From NCBI RefSeq assembly GCF_024054565.1, contig NZ_JAMXLR010000061.1, positions 62,001-126,000 on the forward strand: a stretch of DNA of 64,000 bases, read 5' to 3'. The notes beneath the pieces are model-generated. The model had not been told where the DNA came from. It saw only the letters and a list, made by a program, of their open reading frames with translations, and did not search any database. Position 1 is the first letter of the stretch. Each line of letters starts with the position of its first letter. Source of the stretch: Aeoliella straminimaris. Its GTDB lineage: Bacteria; Planctomycetota; Planctomycetia; Pirellulales; Lacipirellulaceae. The position numbers and the translations under genes were made by a program. Shown in pieces: positions 1 through 9,127 of this stretch.

Positions 1-1411
1 CCATATCGCCCTCGGCAAAAATGGTGTGGCCGAAGTAGTTGGGACCAGCAATCTGCTTGGGATCGAGCATGCCCTCCATCCACTCGCGGCTGCCGAAGCC
101 GTAGAGGTTCGGCGCGGTGGGTTCTTCGAGATGCACGTTGCGTAGTGCATCGTACTTATCGGCAATCTTATCGTCGGGCGAGGGATCGTGGTGGCTGTGG
201 CAATTGGCACAGTACACTTTGAAGAGTCGCCGTCCGGCAATCATCGGATCCTGCCGCGTCTGCTCGCGCGCCCCCGCGACGGGCACACCCATCGACGCCA
301 GTTCTACTGCTCGGGCGGCCTCGGCCTTGGCGAGTCGCAAGTCGGCCAGGTAGTGCTTGGACTTTTCGGTTTCTCCATTCATGTCTTCATGGAACGAAAT
401 GGCCGACAGCACCACGATGCCCGCCATCACGGCCAGAACAAACAGCGTGTTGAACCGGCGGCCAAGGTTCCACTTGCCGATAAATGGCATCAGCACCATC
501 ACCAGCATGATGAGGCCGGGAATCAACTGAGAGGCGATGAACATGCCGCTGGCGCCTTGGAAGTACTTCAGCAACTGGAACAGGAAGCGGAAGTACCACT
601 CGGGGCGGGCCGTGTTGAACTCGACCGTCGCGTCGCTGGGCGGACCGAGATGGGCCGGCTGCAGCATGGTGATGGCCAATACCGTGCCCATCACGGCCAG
701 ACAAGCCACACCGTCGCGCAGGGCCTGATCGGGCCAGTACGGCGCGTCGGGCTGGTCGGCAGCTTCCTCGTCGGGCGTGTAGCCATGTCGGCGCCCGACC
801 GCGGCGTGCAACACCACCAGCACCAGCAAGATGCCCGGCAGCACGCCCGCGTGCAGCGCAAAGAACCGGGTAAGCGTGTGATGCCCGAACTCGCTACCAC
901 CTACCGCGATCGATTTCATGTCGTCGCCCACACCAGGTGTCACGCCCACGATGTTGGTGGCCACCTGCGAGGCCTGGAATCCGCGTTGGTCCCACGGCAA
1001 CAGATAGCCGGTCTGCCCCAAGCCAAACAGCACCAGCATCATCGCCAGACCAATCCAGTAGGTCACCTCACGCGGCGCGCGGTACGCACCGTAGATCACC
1101 ACTTGCATCAGGTGCAGCGCGATCAGCACCATCACGGCCGACGACATGTAGTGGTGAATGCCGCGCAGCAGCGAACCACCAGCCATCTCGTGCTCGATGT
1201 AGTTCACGCTTTCCCAGGCGGTCTGCGTGCTGGGACTGTAGTGCATCCACAGAAATAGGCCAGTGATGAACTGCACTACCACGGCAAACAAGAGTACGGT
1301 GCCCCAGATGTAGCGCCATTTCGCCCCGCCAGGCACTCGCTGATAGAACACGGAATGCACCGCCCGCCGGAAGCCCGTTCGATTGTCCAGCCAGTTAAGT
1401 ATCGATTGCAT
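1..1411 (-). CDS. Cytochrome b of a bc-type complex fused to cytochrome c (3' end missing)
   Basis: Membrane quinol-oxidising subunit of a cytochrome bc complex. Read on the minus strand from ATG at 1411, it is open to the window edge (470 codons), so the C-terminus is missing. The first ~210 residues are cytochrome b (b6-like): paired histidines in membrane helices (GIHHYMSS, ALHLMQV, FALHAG) would hold two b haems. A subunit-IV-like part follows, with the PEWY quinol-site motif (RPEWYFRF) and several helices. Near residue 401 there is a CANCH haem-c site (197-211 on the plus strand), so a cytochrome c domain is fused to the C-terminus. It lies 142 bp after the Rieske gene in the same direction, presumably one operon. 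The family call is secure; the full domain set of the tail cannot be seen. Confidence 0.93.
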   Translation of the reverse strand, partial: MQSILNWLDNRTGFRRAVHSVFYQRVPGGAKWRYIWGTVLLFAVVVQFITGLFLWMHYSPSTQTAWESVNYIEHEMAGGSLLRGIHHYMSSAVMVLIALHLMQVVIYGAYRAPREVTYWIGLAMMLVLFGLGQTGYLLPWDQRGFQASQVATNIVGVTPGVGDDMKSIAVGGSEFGHHTLTRFFALHAGVLPGILLVLVVLHAAVGRRHGYTPDEEAADQPDAPYWPDQALRDGVACLAVMGTVLAITMLQPAHLGPPSDATVEFNTARPEWYFRFLFQLLKYFQGASGMFIASQLIPGLIMLVMVLMPFIGKWNLGRRFNTLFVLAVMAGIVVLSAISFHEDMNGETEKSKHYLADLRLAKAEAARAVELASMGVPVAGAREQTRQDPMIAGRRLFKVYCANCHSHHDPSPDDKIADKYDALRNVHLEEPTAPNLYGFGSREWMEGMLDPKQIAGPNYFGHTIFAEGDM

Positions 1412-1553
1412 GATGAAGCGCCCGAGTTGAATTCAATTTCAGAAATCCCCCCTTCCCCCGACCCCTCCTCCCAGGAGAGCGAGGGAGCTGCTGAAGGACG
1501 CCACCTGCGCGGCATCCATTGCCCCCCTACCTGCGCCTGCTTCCCGTCGTTAG

Positions 1554-2150
1554 CTAAATGGCTTCTTGCGCGGCGATGCCACCCTTGAAGCGTTTGTAAT
1601 TCACCAGCACGTCGCCCGTCTGCTCGTCAACACGTACCTCGAGATGATCGAGATCGCGAGGACTAACACAGTCGGGCGACAACCGCTTACCTTCCGCGTC
1701 GAACACAGCGTTGTGGCAGGGACACAGGATCGTGTCGTCCTTGGCGTCGTACGTGACGATACAGCCGAGGTGGGGACAGGTGACGCTAATCGCCATGGGG
1801 GTTTCGTCCTCGCTGTCCCGACTCAACAGCACAGGCCGCTCGGACTGTGGCTCGTAACGGTTCCACTTGTCGATTGGTTTGGGGTCGATCACCGCGAACT
1901 GCCGCGGCACGCCATCGGGTGGAATCTGGTTGAGCGAGGCCACACGAATCCAGTTGCCATCGTCGCTGCCGCCATCTCCGCCTTGTTTCCGTTTCTTCAG
2001 CACGGGGTCCAGCAGCACAGCAAAGCCGGCCGCCGTAGGGACCAGCAATGCGCCGATACCAACCAACGCAGCAAGCACCTTCGAGCCAAACGATCGGCGA
2101 GGCTCTGCGACCGTCTTATTGTCGGTCGTGTTGGTCGTTACTTCACTCAT
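1554..2150 (-). CDS. Rieske [2Fe-2S] protein of the cytochrome bc complex
   Basis: 198 residues. A membrane anchor at about residues 23-47 is followed by the Rieske domain. The cluster-binding boxes are CPHLGC (C125, H127, C130) and CPCH (C143, C145, H146): C125/H127/C143/H146 would bind the [2Fe-2S] cluster and C130/C145 form the usual disulfide. It carries electrons from quinol to the cytochrome c part of the neighbouring cytochrome b fusion, which follows on the same strand. The ATG at 2150 places the anchor correctly behind a short charged N-terminus. Length and motifs are normal for the family. Confidence 0.95.
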   Translation of the reverse strand: MSEVTTNTTDNKTVAEPRRSFGSKVLAALVGIGALLVPTAAGFAVLLDPVLKKRKQGGDGGSDDGNWIRVASLNQIPPDGVPRQFAVIDPKPIDKWNRYEPQSERPVLLSRDSEDETPMAISVTCPHLGCIVTYDAKDDTILCPCHNAVFDAEGKRLSPDCVSPRDLDHLEVRVDEQTGDVLVNYKRFKGGIAAQEAI

Positions 2151-2409
2151 GGGGGGTGACTCCTACCTGGCTTTCTACAAGGCGGGCTCATGATCCAAAT
2201 ACGATGCGTGCAATTCGAGCTTATCCAGCATGACGCTGGGGCTTGGATGTAGACCCCCTGCAAAGGAACGTCTCCACGCATCACTACATTACTGTCGCGA
2301 ACAGGTGGGACAATTCGCGAGCGACGAAATGCGCGACCAACGGTCGCGGCTTTGTATCCTCTGCTCCCTCTGGTTCAATCGGCTTCGGTCGTGGCTCGGC
2401 CACACTGGA

Positions 2410-3405
2410 CTAGCTTCCCCCCATTTTATTGCGCAACTCCGCCACAACCAACTCTCGTGTTTTTTCGACCGACTCGGCGACGCGGAGACCCGCGGCTGCG
2501 CGGTGCCCCCCCCCGCCGAACACCTCAGCCACGGCTCGGACGTCCGCATCGCCGCGGCTTCGCAAACTGACCTTGGTTAATTGGCCTTCCAGGGCAACAA
2601 ACAGGGCGGCCACCTCCACGCCGGCAATGGTGAGTAACCGGTTCACAATGTCTTCTGAATCGCTTGGGTCGGCGCCGGTCTCGGCGAAATCCTCCAGCGT
2701 TGCCGCGGCATGTGCCAAGTGGCCTCCCGGCTCCACTACGATGTCCTGCAGGATGTGACCATGTAGCAGCACGCGGGCGAGGGTGTTTTGCTCGTAGAGG
2801 TGACCGAAGATTGTGGCGGGCGAGGCGCCGGCCGCCACCAGCTTCTCCACCGCGGCGTACGTCACGGCCCCCACCGAGGCAAACCGAAACCAGCCCGTGT
2901 CGGTGGCAATGGCCGCAAACAACACCCTGGCCATCTCCTCATTGAGCGAGACGCCGAGGGCCTCGATCGCTTCGAGCACCAATCGGCCGTTGGCTTCGGC
3001 CGAGTCGTCTTTGAACACCTCGGCGCCCAGGTCGTCGCCACCCACATGGTGGTCGATCACCACCTTTTTAGCAGACGATTCCCGCAGCACGTCGCCCATT
3101 GTTGCGAGCTGCTGCCAGGCGCTGGTGTCGAGCACCATGATCACATCGATGTCGGCGGCCAGGATGGCACTCGGCAGCACACCCTCGCCCAACACTTCGA
3201 CCCGATTGTGCGGATCCATAAAAGCAATGTGGGGCGGCACCCCATCGGCGTTGACAATCCGCACTGTCTTGCCGAGCGACTCGAGTGCCGCAGCCATGGC
3301 GATCTCGCTTCCCAGCGCATCACAATCGGGGCGCTGGTGCGTGGTCAGCACGAACGATTGGTTCTCGCTCACCAGATCTACGAATGGTCGCCAGGCGATC
3401 GCCAT
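2410..3405 (-). CDS. nrnA: DHH/DHHA1 phosphoesterase, NrnA-like
   Basis: 331 residues. Expected role: degrading short oligoribonucleotides (nanoRNA) and/or 3'-phosphoadenosine 5'-phosphate with Mn2+. The N-terminal DHH domain has the metal motifs RPDCDALGS, VMVLDTSAW and VIDHHVGG; the C-terminal DHHA1 domain ends in GGGGHRAAAG. I take ATG 3405 as start because an AGGGAG site lies about 7 nt upstream; a TTG at 3408 is possible. The ATG overlaps the ribF stop (TGATG), so translation is probably coupled. In some bacteria nrnA-like genes sit next to rbfA/truB/ribF, which fits this pairing. NrnA and the c-di-NMP phosphodiesterase branch of the family cannot be separated by sequence reading alone. 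Confidence 0.87.
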   Translation of the reverse strand: MAIAWRPFVDLVSENQSFVLTTHQRPDCDALGSEIAMAAALESLGKTVRIVNADGVPPHIAFMDPHNRVEVLGEGVLPSAILAADIDVIMVLDTSAWQQLATMGDVLRESSAKKVVIDHHVGGDDLGAEVFKDDSAEANGRLVLEAIEALGVSLNEEMARVLFAAIATDTGWFRFASVGAVTYAAVEKLVAAGASPATIFGHLYEQNTLARVLLHGHILQDIVVEPGGHLAHAAATLEDFAETGADPSDSEDIVNRLLTIAGVEVAALFVALEGQLTKVSLRSRGDADVRAVAEVFGGGGHRAAAGLRVAESVEKTRELVVAELRNKMGGS

Positions 3406-4364
3406 CAAGTTCTCCCTACGGTTCGGCCGAGGCTCAACAGGTAGTCGGTGGCCACCTGGTTCGCAACCGCCACATCGGCTTTAAGTTGTTTCGTCAGCGA
3501 TTCGGCAGAATCGAATGCCCTCGTATCGCGTAGCCGCTCCAGGAAATCGACTTCCATAATCTGGCCGTAGAGCTGCTCGTCGGTGCCAATCAAGTGGACC
3601 TCCACCTTGGTGGCCAGGTCGCCGAACGTCGGGTTGGGGCCCAGGTTCAGAGCCGCTGGCCAGGACCGATTGCCGAGCCATGCCGCGCCGGCATAGACGC
3701 CATGCGCTGGCAGCAGGGTATCGACCCCATCGAGGTTGGCGGTGGGAAAACCAAGATCGGTGCCCCGCCCTGCCCCGTGCGTCACCAGGCCACGAATTCG
3801 ATAAGGCGCGGTGAGCCACTCTCGTGCCTGGCCCACACGCCCCAGGCCCACCAGATCGCGTACGCGTGAGCTGCTGATCATCGCTCCGTCGATCTCGATC
3901 GGTTCAACGATGTCGAGTGTCATCCCTTCGCTGTCGGCAAACTCGGCCAGGGTTTCGACGTTGCCAGCGCGGTTCTTGCCGAAGAAGAAGTTCGGCCCCT
4001 CCACAATGGCTCGCGCCGCCAGGACTTCTACAATCACTCGATCGAAGAACTCGCGGGGCCCCAACGACAGCAGGCCCATGTCGGTGGGATAAGCCACGAC
4101 CCAATCGATGCCCAGGTCGGCCAGCAGTTCGGCCTTCCGCTCGGTCCAGGTGAGCGGCGACGGGCAGGCCTCGGGCCTCAGCAGGCGGGCCGGATGCGGG
4201 TCGAACGTGAACACCACGGCCGGGCCGCCCACCTCGGTGGCGCGCCGCCGCAGTTGCTCGATCAGTTGGGCATGACCGCGATGCACCCCATCGAAATTGC
4301 CAATGCTCACTGCCCCCCCACGGGCGATGGGTGGCAAATCGTGGACGTGGCGAATGACGGGCAC
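3405..4364 (-). CDS. ribF: Bifunctional riboflavin kinase / FAD synthetase
   Basis: 319 residues. Converts riboflavin to FMN and FMN to FAD in the cytosol. The N-terminal nucleotidyltransferase domain has GNFDGVHRGH (the HxGH-type site) and a downstream FFFGKNRAGN. The C-terminal flavokinase domain has GRGTDLGFPTANL and GPNPTFG. Length is normal. It overlaps the following nrnA-like gene by one base. The flavin product is needed by other genes here such as the flavohaemoprotein, but there is no sign of shared regulation and no FMN riboswitch upstream. Confidence 0.95.
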   Translation of the reverse strand: MPVIRHVHDLPPIARGGAVSIGNFDGVHRGHAQLIEQLRRRATEVGGPAVVFTFDPHPARLLRPEACPSPLTWTERKAELLADLGIDWVVAYPTDMGLLSLGPREFFDRVIVEVLAARAIVEGPNFFFGKNRAGNVETLAEFADSEGMTLDIVEPIEIDGAMISSSRVRDLVGLGRVGQAREWLTAPYRIRGLVTHGAGRGTDLGFPTANLDGVDTLLPAHGVYAGAAWLGNRSWPAALNLGPNPTFGDLATKVEVHLIGTDEQLYGQIMEVDFLERLRDTRAFDSAESLTKQLKADVAVANQVATDYLLSLGRTVGRT

Positions 4365-4532
4365 TGGCGGTACTCGGCGGGCAAGGCAAACGGGAGGGAA
4401 CTATAGTATCGAACGCCCCGCCACGAAGGTCAACGCGGGCCCGTTGGTCGCCGCAGGGACGATCGCGCGGTACAGCACCAACAATTGCTACGAGTCGACC
4501 GGAAAAAGGGTCGCGGTTTGTCCCAACCAGCT

Positions 4533-5408
4533 TTACAGTTGATCGAAAGCGACCGGCAGAAAATCGATTAGGTCGGGTGCAATCAGCGAGACCTGACCAA
4601 CTTGTTCGGCAGCCAGATCGCCCGCCAGTCCGTGCACGTGCACGGCCAGACGTGCAGCCTGCCAGGCCTCGAGCCCCTGTGCAACGAATGCGGCCACAAT
4701 GCCAGTCAGCACATCGCCAGTGCCTCCGGTGGCCATGCCCGGGTTGCCGGTCGTGTTCACGGCGTACTGCTTGTGGTTAGCCACCACCGTGCCGGCGCCC
4801 TTGAGCACCACGACGGTTTGGCCCGAAGGATCGCGAGTGGCCAGCTGCAGCGCGGCCTGCGAACGCGTGGAAGGTCGCACACCGACGCTCTCGCCGGTAA
4901 GCCGCGCAAACTCGCCCGGGTGGGGTGTCAGCACTCGCGGCGCGGGCGGTTTGGACAGCACCGCCGGCATTTCGGCCAGGGCATTCAATCCATCGGCGTC
5001 CACCACCATGGGCGTCGCCACCTGGCCGTAGAGTCGCTTGACGAGTTGCGTCACGGCCGGCGAGCGGCCGAGCCCCGGCCCGAGTGCGATGACATCGGCC
5101 TTGCCCGCCAGTTCCAGAATGGGTTCGGTGGCCGGCGTGTCGAAGGTGTCATCGTTGTCGGCCAGGCCCACGGTCATGTAGGCCGGCGCGAAACTCGCCA
5201 CCACCGACTGCACGCACCGTGGCGTGGCGATCGTGACCAGGCCCGCCCCCGAGCGCAAGGCCGCCATGCCCGACAGCGAAATACTGCCCGCCATACCCCG
5301 CGAACCGCCAATTAGAAGCACACGACCGTAGCTCCCCTTGTGACCTAGGCGGTCGCGAGGTTCGAGCTTGGGCAGCGGTTGAGTCGAAACGTCTTTCATG
5401 TCGGGCAT
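4533..5408 (-). CDS. nnrD: ADP/ATP-dependent NAD(P)H-hydrate dehydratase
   Basis: 291 residues. Repairs damaged, hydrated NAD(P)H (S-NADHX/NADPHX) back to NAD(P)H in a ribokinase-like fold. Visible motifs are GPGLGRS, TPHPGEFARL and the C-terminal GNPGMATGGTGDVLTG, which holds the catalytic Asp. In many bacteria this domain is fused to the epimerase (YjeF); here it is a separate gene, transcribed divergently from the epimerase at 5499-6185 with 90 bp between them. Regulation from this shared spacer is plausible but no site is obvious. Confidence 0.93.
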   Translation of the reverse strand: MPDMKDVSTQPLPKLEPRDRLGHKGSYGRVLLIGGSRGMAGSISLSGMAALRSGAGLVTIATPRCVQSVVASFAPAYMTVGLADNDDTFDTPATEPILELAGKADVIALGPGLGRSPAVTQLVKRLYGQVATPMVVDADGLNALAEMPAVLSKPPAPRVLTPHPGEFARLTGESVGVRPSTRSQAALQLATRDPSGQTVVVLKGAGTVVANHKQYAVNTTGNPGMATGGTGDVLTGIVAAFVAQGLEAWQAARLAVHVHGLAGDLAAEQVGQVSLIAPDLIDFLPVAFDQL

Positions 5409-5498
5409 TCTATCACACCCCTATAGTAAGGCCGCAAGCGCCACCCTCGCTCGACGGATACTTGCCGCGGGCACCCCCAAAGTGCGATAACAGCCTGT

Positions 5499-6185
5499 AT
5501 GAACTCCTCACGCTCACTGAACCGCCGGCAATCACGCGAAGTCGACCGCATCGCCATCGAAGAATACGGCATGTCGGGCCTGGTGTTGATGGAGAACGCG
5601 GGACGCGGTTGTGTCGATCTGCTCGAGCAGCTCGGCATCCGTGGACCGGTTGGCGTTCTGTGTGGCAAAGGCAACAACGGCGGCGACGGTTTCGTGATCG
5701 CCCGGCATCTATGGATACGCGGCTACGTGGCCAGAGTACTGCTGGTGCCACCGGCCGACGAACTATCGGGCGACGCGGCGACCAACTTCGCCATACTCCA
5801 GAAGGCCGACGGGCTGATCGTTCATCTGTCCGAGGAAGGCGGCCCTGCTGCGCTGCCCGAGGCGCTCGACTTTGCTGCCGACGGTTGCGACTGGCTGGTC
5901 GATTGCCTGCTGGGTACCGGCGCCACCGGGGCTCCCCGCCCGCCCTACGACACGTTGATCGAATGGATGAACGCCGAGCAGGTCAAACGACTGGCGGTCG
6001 ACGTGCCCAGCGGCCTGGACTGCGACACAGGCGAAGCCTCCGCGACAACAGTTCGCGCGGACGTCACCGCCACGTTCGTCACTTCGAAGATCGGCTACGA
6101 GCAACCTTCGGCACGGGAGTACGTGGGCGAAGTGCGTGTAGTCGATATCGGTATTCCACCGGGGTTGGTGGAGCGGCTAGCGTAG
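5499..6185 (+). CDS. nnrE: NAD(P)H-hydrate epimerase
   Basis: 228 residues; the YjeF N-terminal domain as a stand-alone enzyme. It interconverts R- and S-NAD(P)HX so that the dehydratase can use both. Motifs: LVLMENAGRG near the N-terminus, CGKGNNGGDGFV (nucleotide loop), VDCLLGTGATG, and DVPSGLDCDTG with the catalytic Asp. ATG at 5499 gives a normal N-terminus. The divergent neighbour is its partner dehydratase, so the two steps are encoded back to back. It converges on the flavohaemoprotein gene at 6206. Confidence 0.94.
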   Translation: MNSSRSLNRRQSREVDRIAIEEYGMSGLVLMENAGRGCVDLLEQLGIRGPVGVLCGKGNNGGDGFVIARHLWIRGYVARVLLVPPADELSGDAATNFAILQKADGLIVHLSEEGGPAALPEALDFAADGCDWLVDCLLGTGATGAPRPPYDTLIEWMNAEQVKRLAVDVPSGLDCDTGEASATTVRADVTATFVTSKIGYEQPSAREYVGEVRVVDIGIPPGLVERLA

Positions 6186-6205
6186 TAGCGAGGCGGATTT
6201 CTGGC

Positions 6206-7444
6206 TCATGCGATCACGGGGCTTTTGCTCTCGATTTCCTGGCGCGGGCCAAAATACTCGAAGTGCATCCGGTCGGGACGCACGCCTAGCTCCGTCAGTG
6301 CTGAATGCACCTCAATCATGAAGGGCGACGGACCGCAAAAGTAGAACTCGGCATCGCGATACGGAGTCCAGTTTCGCAGAAACTCGATATCCACCCTGCC
6401 CATGCTGTCGCAGCGCCCCTCGGTCAAATCGTCCGCCAGTGGCTCATCGTAGCGGACATGGACGTGGAAATTGTCTCTGGAACCCAACTCACGTAGCTCG
6501 CTGGCAAATGCCTGCACGCGACTGTTCCGCGCCGCATGCAGGAAGTATACCGGCCACTTCGCACCGTGGTGAGAAAGGTGACGCGCCATCGACATCAAGG
6601 GTGTCGCGCCGATGCCGCCCGCAAGCAGCACCATCGGCCGAGCGTCCGCGGGCGGCTCGATGGTGAACTCGCCACACGGCGGACCAACCTGTACTACCTC
6701 GCCCTCTTGCACGGCGTCGTGAAGATGGTTGGAGATCAACCCGCTGGGCGCACCCTCAGTGAGGCTCCGCTCTCGCTTGACGCTAATGCGGAAGTACCCC
6801 GTGCCCGGTCGATCCGACAGGCTGTAGTTACGGGGCGATGTGGGCGTCGTGGGGTGGTCGAAGCGAACGGTAACGTACTGACCAGGGGCGAAGTCGGGCA
6901 GCGGCCGACCGTCACCAGATCGCAGGTAGAACGAAGTGACCACTTCGCTTTCTGGCACTCTTCGCTCCACCACCAGGTCACGGTATCCGTTCCATCCGCC
7001 GGGCGTCTCGCGCTGCTGCTGATAGATGGCCGCTTCGCGGTCGATCAGCACCTGGGCCAGCACCTGGTAGGCATCGAGCACCGCCGCTTCCACCTCGGGG
7101 GTAACGGCATCGCCCATCACCTCCTTGATGGCCGCCAGCAGGTGCTTGCCTACAATGGGATAGTGATCGGGTTGGATGCCGAGCGAGCAGTGCTTCTGGG
7201 CAATCAGTTCCACGGCCCCGGTGAGTTGCTCGAGGTTGTCGATATTGCTGAAATAGGCACAAATGGCGCCCGCCAGGGCTCGCTGCTGACCACCGGAGTG
7301 CTGATGGGCGGCGTTAAAATAGGCCTGTACTTCGGGGTTCTCGCGAAACATTCTGGTGTAGAACGCCCGCGTAATGGTCTCGGCCTCCGCCGCCACGGCA
7401 GGAGTAATCTGTTTGACAATATCGACGGTAGTCGGTTGAAGCAT
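6206..7444 (-). CDS. hmp: Flavohaemoprotein, nitric oxide dioxygenase
   Basis: 412 residues, the usual length. Oxidises nitric oxide to nitrate using O2 and NAD(P)H. Domain order: globin (about 1-140, with QKHCSLGI around the proximal His), FAD-binding ferredoxin-reductase domain (about 150-260, with RNYSLSD and the GQYVTVRF strand), NAD-binding domain (about 265-400, with LLAGGIGATPLMSM). The C-terminus FEYFGP is typical. GAGGAATCC lies just before ATG 7444. The divergent Rrf2 regulator starts 128 bp away, the arrangement of an NsrR-Hmp nitric-oxide response. Confidence 0.96.
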   Translation of the reverse strand: MLQPTTVDIVKQITPAVAAEAETITRAFYTRMFRENPEVQAYFNAAHQHSGGQQRALAGAICAYFSNIDNLEQLTGAVELIAQKHCSLGIQPDHYPIVGKHLLAAIKEVMGDAVTPEVEAAVLDAYQVLAQVLIDREAAIYQQQRETPGGWNGYRDLVVERRVPESEVVTSFYLRSGDGRPLPDFAPGQYVTVRFDHPTTPTSPRNYSLSDRPGTGYFRISVKRERSLTEGAPSGLISNHLHDAVQEGEVVQVGPPCGEFTIEPPADARPMVLLAGGIGATPLMSMARHLSHHGAKWPVYFLHAARNSRVQAFASELRELGSRDNFHVHVRYDEPLADDLTEGRCDSMGRVDIEFLRNWTPYRDAEFYFCGPSPFMIEVHSALTELGVRPDRMHFEYFGPRQEIESKSPVIA

Positions 7445-7507
7445 GGATTCCTCGCATCGCTGGTAAATGGCGAAACATAGCCGACCGCCGGCCCTATCGT
7501 GTACAAT

Positions 7508-7544
7508 AAGGTACAGAATATATCCTGCACGTCAAGGTGCATTA
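7508..7544. promoter_or_regulatory. Candidate Rrf2/NsrR operator region between hmp and the regulator gene
   Basis: The 128-bp divergent spacer holds an AT-rich imperfect dyad at 7508-7527 (AAGGTACAGAATATATCCTG) and, seven bases on, AAGGTGCATTA (7534-7544), which resembles one half of the published NsrR motif (AAGATGCATTT type). On the minus strand a TTGACG (7535-7530) could be the -35 of hmp and overlaps both. This is pattern matching by eye; the operator is inferred. Confidence 0.42.
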
Positions 7545-7572
7545 TTAGCTAGACGGGAAGAGAACCAGATCC

Positions 7573-7995
7573 ATGCTTTCCAAAACTGCCGAGTACGCGC
7601 TGCGGGCGATGGTCTTTCTGGCTGGCCAACCGGGACAACCCGCTTCGGCCGACTTGTTGGCCGAAAAAACCAAGGTGCCACGCCGCTATCTGCATCGCGT
7701 GCTGCAAGATCTGGTCGCCGCCGAGCTGTTGCGGTCGCGCTCCGGTCCCGGGGGTGGCTACGAACTTTCCCTGGCGACCAACAAAGTGACGATCCTCGAC
7801 ATCGTGAATGCCGTCTCGCCCATTGAGCGGATCCGCCAATGCCCTCTAGGATTGGAGTCTCACACCGAGCTCTGCCCGTTGCATAAAGAACTGGACCGCG
7901 CCTACGCCGCGACCGAAGCGGCCTTTGGCCGCGTAACGCTGAAGAAACTGCTGAGTTCCACCAGCCCGATCAAGCCGCTGTGCGAGGTAAAGTAG
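7573..7995 (+). CDS. Rrf2-family transcriptional regulator (NsrR-like)
   Basis: 140 residues. The N-terminal winged HTH is typical of Rrf2 (MLSKTAEYALRAMVFLA, then KVPRRYLHRVLQDL and RSGPGGGYEL). The middle holds cysteines in QCPLGLESHTELCPLH (C-X9-C), and a third Cys lies four residues from the C-terminus, so an Fe-S cluster or redox site is possible but the spacing is not the classic IscR or NsrR triplet. Divergent from the NO-detoxifying flavohaemoprotein, so nitric oxide sensing is the best guess. Start ATG 7573 follows a GGGAAGAGAA stretch. Confidence 0.9.
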   Translation: MLSKTAEYALRAMVFLAGQPGQPASADLLAEKTKVPRRYLHRVLQDLVAAELLRSRSGPGGGYELSLATNKVTILDIVNAVSPIERIRQCPLGLESHTELCPLHKELDRAYAATEAAFGRVTLKKLLSSTSPIKPLCEVK

Positions 7996-8080
7996 AGGAG
8001 CAGAGTGACACGAGCTGGCTGTGATTGTGGTCCCTCTCCCCGACCTTCACCCGCACTCGGGGAGAGGTAACCTTGATAGT

Positions 8081-9127
8081 CTACCCCGCGTTGAGTTCCA
8101 CTTCGGGACTATCGGCCACGTTTACCCAGCAGTGGACGTGCGGTGCGCCGCGGAAGTGCCAGACGAAGGCCGGGCCTTCGAGTCGCCAATTGTCCCACAC
8201 GTGGTCGCCACCCAGGTCGTCTTCTTCGTAGAATGCCAGGTGGCACGCCTCGAGGCCGCCAAATTTGTCGAGGCAGCGGACCACTTCGTCCTGGTCGCTC
8301 TGGCGATAGGGTTCAATCAGCTTTTTCAACACCTTCTGCATGTGCTCTTGCTGATCACTCGATAGCTGCCCGACGGCAATGCCCTGGAACTCCTTGGCAG
8401 CCTTCTCTCCCGTGCCTTCGAAGTACACGTCGTCCTCGGCCGGCATCTTGGGATTGCGCACCAGCGCGGCGTCCTGCTGCTCGCCGTCGAGCATCTGGTA
8501 CAGCTTGTTCGCCACCTGGGCTTGAGGCCAGAAGACGTTGCCGGGGTGATCGGGCGCCTCGTCGAAGCTTTGCGCCGCGTGGCCGTAGAAAATGGGACCA
8601 CCGAACGCCACGTGGGGCGTGGTGTTGCCATCGGCTCGCAAGGTCATATGGCGACCGGTGAGCACAAACTCGCACTTCTTTGAGCCGGGCTCGCCAAAAA
8701 TGGCGATGCTGTTCTCCTTGCCAAATCCGCCCGAATCGTCCTTCAGTTGCTTGTAGATCCGTTCGTGCCACTCGGGCTGCACAATGCCTTCGAGGATGTG
8801 GCGGATGATCTCGCGCTGGTCATTGGTGTAGAAATCGCTCGATACCAACGGGTCGGTGATTCGCCAGTTGGCCGCCACGTGCGTCCGCAGCAATCCACGA
8901 CCGTCTTCATGATCCCAACCAAAGCAAATTGTCTCCCGCTGCTTAGGCGAAAGCGTCTCGTACAGCACCTTGGTAAGCGACTCGGGCGTCGACTTCGGCT
9001 TGGGTGCCTCGGCGGCCAGCAACCGCACACCAGGTACCGCTGTGGCGAGCCCCGCCCCAATGGCCAGCTTACCGGTCCGACTGAGAAAATCACGCCGCGT
9101 GGCATTCCGCCCGTTGGGTAGCAGCAT
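8081..9127 (-). CDS. Tat-exported DUF3500-family protein
   Basis: 348 residues. The N-terminus carries a twin-arginine signal (TRRDFLSRTGKLAIGAG, then a hydrophobic stretch ending near LLAAEA), so export in folded form is likely. The rest matches the DUF3500 family: a globular protein rich in Trp and His (GGPIFYGHAA, CHLAFYEEDD, GAPHVHCWVNV). The function of the family is unknown; several His, Asp and Glu residues could bind metal, but that is speculation. It stands alone, ending 85 bp after the Rrf2 gene on the other strand. Confidence 0.82.
   Translation of the reverse strand: MLLPNGRNATRRDFLSRTGKLAIGAGLATAVPGVRLLAAEAPKPKSTPESLTKVLYETLSPKQRETICFGWDHEDGRGLLRTHVAANWRITDPLVSSDFYTNDQREIIRHILEGIVQPEWHERIYKQLKDDSGGFGKENSIAIFGEPGSKKCEFVLTGRHMTLRADGNTTPHVAFGGPIFYGHAAQSFDEAPDHPGNVFWPQAQVANKLYQMLDGEQQDAALVRNPKMPAEDDVYFEGTGEKAAKEFQGIAVGQLSSDQQEHMQKVLKKLIEPYRQSDQDEVVRCLDKFGGLEACHLAFYEEDDLGGDHVWDNWRLEGPAFVWHFRGAPHVHCWVNVADSPEVELNAG

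Noticed and set aside
188..1258. A 356-codon open frame on the plus strand at the left edge
   Set aside because: Antisense to the cytochrome b gene, which has the PEWY motif and haem ligands.
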